8,898 bases of DNA, from contig JAKFUW010000209.1 of NCBI GenBank assembly GCA_021732545.1, forward strand, positions 1-8,898, given 5' to 3'. The DNA comes from Alphaproteobacteria bacterium. GTDB taxonomy: Bacteria; Pseudomonadota; Alphaproteobacteria; Rickettsiales; UBA3002. The translations under genes were made by a program, and so were the position numbers. The notes under the pieces are model-generated. The model was not told where the DNA came from and did no database searches. It saw only the letters and a program-made list of their open reading frames with translations. Below, piece after piece: positions 5,870-8,898 of the stretch; position 1 is the first letter of the stretch; every line of letters starts with the position of its first letter.

Positions 5870-6337
5870 ATGACTCAATTATCCTCGCCACCCACCCTTC
5901 GTCATTATGTGCCAAAAACCAAACGCCGCCCCAAAATGGGAAGCTCGATTGAAGATATTTTATTCGGCGATGCGCCCAACCCCGTGCGAGCCGAGCAAGC
6001 CATCTGGCGTGCTGTCATTGTCCAATCCATCACCGATGCCATCAGCCGTTCGGCCAAGCGCGAGGCCATCCAGCACCGCCGCGAGGCGCTCACCTGGCTC
6101 ACCAATTTCAGCCGCGATTTTCGCACCGTCTGTGAATATGCGGGCTATGATCCGGTTTATGTGCAAGAGCGCATCCAACGGTTGCTCCACGAACATGCGC
6201 GCCGCGACGCCTTGCATTTATTGCCTGATGTGATTGAGATAAAATCCTCGCCACCCACTTATTTTTCCTCGAACTATTTACATTATTCGATGCGCTGCAA
6301 CGTGCAGCCGATGGCAAAAAGTCTGGCTGATGCGTAG
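5870..6337 (+). CDS. Phage-like hypothetical protein (155 aa)
   Basis: The core at about residues 40-105 has the pattern AIWRAVIVQSITDA...WLTNFSRDFRTVCEYAGYDP..V.ERI (WL at 76-77, DF at 83-84, VC at 87-88, AGYDP at 91-95). From memory this resembles small hypothetical proteins of alphaproteobacterial prophages; I cannot give a family name. The N terminus (1-25) is basic and Pro-rich (VPKTKRRPK), and the C-terminal 35 residues look less ordered. No membrane segment is seen. AGGGA at 5858-5862 lies 7 bases before the ATG, supporting this start. The gene precedes the DUF1376 gene on the same strand, so the two may be a relic of a phage replication module. A 15-base stretch coding SSPPT occurs identically near both ends of the gene (5881-5895 and 6244-6258). 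Confidence 0.72.
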   Translation: MTQLSSPPTLRHYVPKTKRRPKMGSSIEDILFGDAPNPVRAEQAIWRAVIVQSITDAISRSAKREAIQHRREALTWLTNFSRDFRTVCEYAGYDPVYVQERIQRLLHEHARRDALHLLPDVIEIKSSPPTYFSSNYLHYSMRCNVQPMAKSLADA

Positions 6338-6369
6338 CCTCATGCACGATGGTTTTATTTCACTATTCG

Positions 6370-6476
6370 CTAGGCTTGCAGGAAAAATGGCGGGGTTTCG
6401 AGACCCGCAGCGCAGCGTACTTTAGGGTACGTGAGCAGCGGAAGCGAAGAAAGCCCGTCATTTTAACCAAGCCTAG
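6370..6476. repeat. 107-base palindromic element upstream of the DUF1376 gene
   Basis: Outer arms CTAGGCTTG (6370-6378) and CAAGCCTAG (6468-6476) are exact reverse complements. Inside, AAAATGGCGGG (6384-6394) pairs with CCCGTCATTTT (6454-6464) with one mismatch, and the core CGTAC (6416-6420) pairs with GTACG (6427-6431) around TTTAGG; the sequence between also pairs partly. It could fold as one long hairpin. The size and layout suit a dispersed palindromic element or a very small non-autonomous mobile element. The plus strand is open in frame with the DUF1376 gene through the entire element. Confidence 0.75.
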
Positions 6477-6495
6477 TAGAATAGGGAAAAAAACC

Positions 6496-7464
6496 ATGTC
6501 CCAAGCGCCGATCATGCCATTCTATACCGACGCCTATCTCGCCGATACGCACCATTTAAGCACCGAAGCGCATGGAGCTTATCTATTGTTATTGCTGCAT
6601 ATCTGGCGTTGCAATGGCATCGCACCGCCCGATGATGACCGCCAACTCGCGCGCATCACGCGGCTGCCGCTCAGGCGTTGGAAGGTTACCATGCGGCCAT
6701 TATTACAAGGGTTTTTCACGCTCGATGATGGCCATTGGGTGCAAAAGCGCCTGCATCGCGAATGGCACAGCGTTCAGCATAAAATTGAACAAAACAAGCA
6801 AAAGGGTATCAAAGGTAATTGGATAAAAAATGCTACCAATCCTCTGAAAAACAATCTTTCGCGGTCTGCCGTAGCGCACGCTGACGCTTCGCCATCCATC
6901 AACCATGATCCATCAACCGATAAACCACTTTATAAAAAAGAAGAGCATATAAGTGAGTCGTCTTTGCGAGCCGCTGTAAGCGGCGCGGCAATCCATGGAT
7001 CGCCACGCGACTGCGTCGCTCGCGATGACACAACTCGAGTGCCTCTCACCCCCGCCCTGACCGCCCTCAAACCCATCCTCAATGATGTCGGCTATTTTGT
7101 GCGCGGCGGCAAAATCATCTCACCACTCCTTAAACCGCAACTGATCGAAGCCGCGCGCGAGGTTGCCACATTGCTACAACCGATCACCACGCAGCAAGCC
7201 GATGAAGTGATCGAGAAATTGTTTTTGCACTTTCCTAAATCACTGGAAAAAACTGATGCAGATGCTTTGAAATCAGACTTAATATCGCGCTTTGCTGAAT
7301 GGCCGTATGATCTGGTACGTGATGCAACGGATGCGATCATCCACTCGCATCCTTACCCCACCTTACCGCCGATGTCGGCCTTTGCCACGCGGATTGAGCC
7401 TGCGCTTCACACCCGCCGCAAACAGGCACAGCGGATTGAGCGGTTGTTAGCGCAGATAGATTAG
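6496..7464 (+). CDS. DUF1376 (YdaU-like) phage replication-module protein (322 aa)
   Basis: Residues 6-95 are a clear DUF1376 domain: MPFYTDAYLADT, LSTEAHGAYLLLLLHIWRCNG, PDDDRQLARITRL, RWKVTMRPLLQGFF and WVQKRLHREW. Such proteins occur in phage and prophage replication regions, often near DnaC-like or primosome genes; their exact function is not established. Residues 96-180 are a charged, low-order linker. Residues about 182-322 form a second, helical domain ending in a basic stretch (HTRRKQAQRIERLLAQID). The frame opens at ATG 6349, but start 6496 is chosen because family members begin just before MPFYxxxY, AGGGA (6482-6486) lies 9 bases upstream, and the longer version would translate a palindromic repeat. 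Residues 155-178 are encoded by another palindromic repeat (6960-7029). It probably shares an operon with the 5870-6337 gene. Confidence 0.85.
   Translation: MSQAPIMPFYTDAYLADTHHLSTEAHGAYLLLLLHIWRCNGIAPPDDDRQLARITRLPLRRWKVTMRPLLQGFFTLDDGHWVQKRLHREWHSVQHKIEQNKQKGIKGNWIKNATNPLKNNLSRSAVAHADASPSINHDPSTDKPLYKKEEHISESSLRAAVSGAAIHGSPRDCVARDDTTRVPLTPALTALKPILNDVGYFVRGGKIISPLLKPQLIEAAREVATLLQPITTQQADEVIEKLFLHFPKSLEKTDADALKSDLISRFAEWPYDLVRDATDAIIHSHPYPTLPPMSAFATRIEPALHTRRKQAQRIERLLAQID
6960..7029. repeat. GTCATTGCGAG-type palindromic repeat lying in-frame inside the DUF1376 gene
   Basis: The ends GTCTTTGCGAG (6960-6970) and CTCGCGATGAC (7019-7029) are inverted with two mismatches, and the centre ATCCATGGAT (6991-7000) is a perfect 10-base palindrome. 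The layout is that of the dispersed GTCATTGCGAG...CTCGCGATGAC repeats normally seen between genes in alphaproteobacteria. Here it is translated as about 24 residues (SLRAAVSGAAIHGSPRDCVA and neighbours) in the linker, without a stop. Confidence 0.75.
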
Positions 7465-7545
7465 TCGTCAGTTGTCAGCTGTCAGTTATCAGTTATCAGT
7501 GGTTTACTTTTCTGAAAACTGAAAACTGGCGACTGGCAACTCGCA
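7464..7545. repeat. Inverted pair of 7-base tandem arrays at the DUF1376 stop codon
   Basis: The left array starts at the last base of the TAG stop: GTCGTCA (7464), GTTGTCA (7471), GCTGTCA (7478), GTTATCA (7485), GTTATCA (7492). The right array is TCTGAAA (7511), ACTGAAA (7518), ACTGGCG (7525), ACTGGCA (7532), ACTCGCA (7539). Read as reverse complement, the left units are TGATAAC, TGATAAC, TGACAGC, TGACAAC, TGACGAC, and they match the right side (TGAAAAC, TGAAAAC, TGGCGAC, TGGCAAC) imperfectly. A hairpin with a loop of about 10 bases is possible. Confidence 0.75.
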
Positions 7546-7585
7546 AAAAAGGGCGGATGTGCGTTACCACACAACCACCCTTTTT
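7546..7585. terminator. Bidirectional rho-independent terminator
   Basis: AAAAAGGG (7546-7553) pairs with CCCTTTTT (7578-7585); inside, GG (7555-7556) pairs with CC (7575-7576) and TGTG (7558-7561) with CACA (7570-7573). Each strand ends in a T-run, so it can stop the DUF1376 transcript from the left and the proposed minus-strand RNA from the right. Confidence 0.75.
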
Positions 7586-7589
7586 CTTA

Positions 7590-7985
7590 TCCCTGAGCTT
7601 TTCCGAGCCACGCACTTTGAGTGCGCATTCTTCTTGTCAGGCGACCGGAGGGGCGTGGGTCTGAACTGCGCCTTTTAAAAGCATCCCCCGAAAGGTTAGC
7701 CGGCACGTTCAGGCCCGAATGTCCCCAAGGCATTGCTGCCTTTCCGATGTTTAACGACGGGTATCCGCGTCGTGCAGTTCCGCTTGTCACCAAAGTGCCA
7801 AGGCTAGCCGGAGCCCGCAGGGTCCGAAAGTATATGTCTGGGTTTGTGTGTTATGGCACCACGCAGTTCCCGCGAGCACACCTAACCAGAACCTTCCGTT
7901 CGCAACCTGTTACCAGGTCACTTAGGGGGTTTCTATCCCCCCTCGCCCAGCGGTGTCTCTTGCGATCAACCACCAAACTATGATC
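7590..7985 (-). ncRNA. Candidate structured non-coding RNA of unknown family (about 400 nt)
   Basis: No convincing protein is encoded, yet the stretch is GC-rich and packed with strong hairpins: CGCACT/AGTGCG (7611-7625), AAGGCA/TGCCTT (7727-7742), CGACG/CGTCG (near 7755-7772), GTGTG/CACAC extended by GGTT/AACC (about 7840-7887), ACCTG/CAGGT (7905-7918), and AGGGGG/CCCCCT around TTTCTAT (7924-7942). The minus strand is favoured because the terminator at 7546-7585 ends it with a T-run, and TTTACG and TAAATT lie just upstream at a 16-base spacing. The signatures of RNase P RNA (GAGGAAAGTCC, ACAGAACCC), tmRNA (GGATTCGAC, ANDN-type tag) and SRP RNA (GGTCCGGAAGGAAGCAGCC) are absent from both strands, so I cannot name it. 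The ends are approximate and the strand is not certain. A degenerate repeat unit occurs inside it. Confidence 0.5.
7692..7828. repeat. Degenerate direct repeat within the candidate RNA
   Basis: AAGGTTAGCCGG...CAGGCCCGAA (7692-7719) and AAGGCTAGCCGG...CAGGGTCCGAA (7800-7828) agree at about 21 of 29 positions, 108 bases apart. A shorter echo, CCTAACCAG, lies at 7881-7889. GCAGTTCC blocks follow a similar spacing (near 7774 and 7863). Confidence 0.6.
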
Positions 7986-7993
7986 CCAATTTA

Positions 7994-8022
7994 GCACGAG
8001 ATGTGATGGCGTAAAGCAGCCA
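7994..8022 (-). promoter_or_regulatory. Possible promoter for the minus-strand RNA
   Basis: On the minus strand TTTACG is followed after 16 bases by TAAATT, each matching 4 of 6 sigma70 consensus bases. Transcription would start about 7 bases further, near 7985, just before the GC-rich structured stretch. Confidence 0.3.
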
Positions 8023-8250
8023 TTGCGCCACAGGGCAAACCTTGTGGATAGCGCCCAAAAAACCTGCATAAATAATGTTGAAAACCCAAGGCATCAATTC
8101 TTTTTTGTGAATTATCCCACGGCAATTTTGCCACAGCCTTTTGTGGCTATTGCATCACGCTTTGGGTGGGGGTTGGAGGATGCCTACCATCGATGCAATT
8201 GTCCCTAAATCTTCACACACCTGCGGCCTATGTTGCTCTAAACTATGTAG
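8023..8250. other. Intergenic region with two CCACAG hairpins
   Basis: There is no supported gene. Hairpin one (8029-8047) pairs CCAC with GTGG and AGG with CCT. Hairpin two (8122-8153) pairs GCCACA (8130-8135) with TGTGGC (8142-8147), extended by GCAAT (8122-8126) with ATTGC (8149-8153). A single TGTGGATAG (near 8043) resembles a DnaA box with one mismatch. GGGTGGGGG (8164-8172) and TTCACA (8212-8217) recur upstream of the gene at 80. Confidence 0.5.
8212..8250 (+). promoter_or_regulatory. Upstream element of the membrane protein gene, shared with the gene at 80
   Basis: TTCACA (8212-8217), then CTGC three bases on, and TAAACT (8239-8244), 6 bases before ATG 8251, repeat the order and spacing seen before the gene at 80 (TTCACA 40-45, CTGC, TATACT 67-72). 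There is no Shine-Dalgarno sequence before the ATG. Function as a promoter is inferred. Confidence 0.35.
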
Positions 8251-8898
8251 ATGATTGAAGATAAACAACCCATATCCGATGAATTGCGCGCCGCCATCGA
8301 CGCCAAAGCAGCGCGTATAGAGGTCGATTCCTATTATACTATGGCGATGAATAAAGGCCTTAAAGGGCATGCCATGGGTTTTTGGAGTGGCACCGCCATG
8401 GGCATTGTGTTTGGCGCAGGCAGCGGCGCGGTTGTCAATCTACTCGCGGGATCAGTTTTAGCGACGTTTGCAGGTTGGCCGATTATCATCGGTATGGCAA
8501 CCGTGGGTGCGGGCTTAGGGGGCACCGTAGGCTCTCGCGTGGGGTCGGCAGCGGGTGCGGTTTCAGGTGTAATGATGGAATTTGAGCGCCGCCAGAAAGC
8601 GCGCGAACTCGAAGCCGATGTCATAGCATCGCCCGAAAAACAAGCACAGATTATATCAGACTATCGCACACAGCCGATGCCTGAAAAAGACGACACCGTA
8701 TCCGAGATTTTTGCTACCAGCCCCACCCACATGGATGGATGGAGCAAAATAGTAGCGCCGCTCACCATGGTGCTAACCACCCTGCTTTGCGCCGCTGCCG
8801 GAGCCTTGATGGGTGCGGGCGCCTTTGCCATCAGTGGCGGCCCGGGCATTGGGTTGGGCGCGGTGGGTGTTGCGTCCTCTGGTGCGGCAGCGGCACTG
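8251..8898 (+). CDS. Glycine-rich membrane protein, 3' end cut off by the window
   Basis: An open frame of 216 codons runs to the window edge without a stop. Residues 1-40 are charged and soluble. Residues 43-108 are hydrophobic and rich in Gly and Ala, with two or three membrane segments (GFWSGTAMGIVFGAGSGAVV, VLATFAGWPIIIGMATVGAG) and a glycine-zipper pattern (GLGGTVGSRVGSAAGAVSG). Residues 109-166 are a charged loop (EFERRQKARELEADV). From 167 on there is a second hydrophobic block (IVAPLTMVLTTLLCAAAGAL and a Gly-rich run). Glycine zippers favour helix packing and occur in pore-forming or membrane-inserting proteins, but nothing here proves that role. I do not recognise the family. ATG 8251 is the first good start; it lacks a ribosome binding site but has a -10-like box 6 bases upstream. 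Confidence 0.72.
   Translation, partial: MIEDKQPISDELRAAIDAKAARIEVDSYYTMAMNKGLKGHAMGFWSGTAMGIVFGAGSGAVVNLLAGSVLATFAGWPIIIGMATVGAGLGGTVGSRVGSAAGAVSGVMMEFERRQKARELEADVIASPEKQAQIISDYRTQPMPEKDDTVSEIFATSPTHMDGWSKIVAPLTMVLTTLLCAAAGALMGAGAFAISGGPGIGLGAVGVASSGAAAAL

Noticed and set aside
6349..6495. ATG 6349 as the start of the DUF1376 protein
   Set aside because: It would translate a palindromic element and has no ribosome binding site; family members begin close to MPFY. It is kept only as a possibility in the findings.
7621..7983. 120-codon plus-strand open frame, with further open frames on the minus strand
   Set aside because: The translation is Arg/Leu-rich with no domain-like pattern, the frames on both strands are equally open, and the stretch is dense with strong stems. 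This is typical of spurious frames over a structured RNA.
7590..7985. Identification as RNase P RNA, tmRNA or SRP RNA
   Set aside because: TTACCAGGTCA at about 7909 recalls SRP RNA and a GGACCC...GGGCTCC stem recalls RNase P, but the diagnostic conserved cores of all three are missing on both strands.
8043..8160. Replication origin with DnaA boxes
   Set aside because: Only one box with one mismatch (TGTGGATAG) and one poor match (TTATCCCAC) are present, with no cluster, and no dnaA, hemE or parA gene is nearby.

Overview
The window looks like a chromosomal segment of an alphaproteobacterium of middling GC content. Three things point there: RimK with an N-terminal protease-like domain, a DUF1376 protein beside a small phage-type protein, and dispersed palindromes of the GTCATCCCG and GTCATTGCGAG types that are common in Rickettsiales-like and related alphaproteobacterial genomes. 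The assignment is an inference from gene content and repeats; no rRNA or other marker gene is present.

Left part (1-2366): an unrecognised His-tailed protein (80-853) is followed 12 bases later by a second unrecognised protein (866-1933), probably as one operon. Next comes a small acidic/basic protein (about 2082-2366) with its own sigma70-like promoter. Centre-left (2500-3770): an unrecognised 257-residue protein converges on a minus-strand protein that resembles an XRE-type helix-turn-helix regulator. Their stop codons overlap, and a 14-base palindrome lies upstream of the regulator-like gene. Centre (4087-5466): rimK, the one gene with a confident function, an ATP-grasp glutamate ligase carrying the DSGA-type retropepsin-like domain at its N terminus. 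Right (5870-7464): a phage-like pair, a 155-residue protein and a DUF1376 protein, such as is found in phage replication modules. Far right (7545-7990): a non-coding stretch that reads best as a minus-strand structured RNA of roughly 400 nt with its own promoter-like boxes and terminator. It matches no RNA family I can recognise. The window ends inside a glycine-rich membrane protein (8251 onward).

The most striking layer is not the genes but the repeats between and inside them. Tandem 7-base repeats start at or within a few bases of the stop codons of three genes and recur upstream of rimK; three of these sites have an inverted partner and could fold into long hairpins. A dispersed palindrome sits between the two arms of the array behind rimK. 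A second palindrome family lies in-frame inside the DUF1376 gene, and a third, 107-base palindrome lies just upstream of that gene. The first gene and the last gene of the window share three upstream elements in the same order, which suggests shared regulation. Only rimK has a secure biochemical role; most other genes are described, not named.
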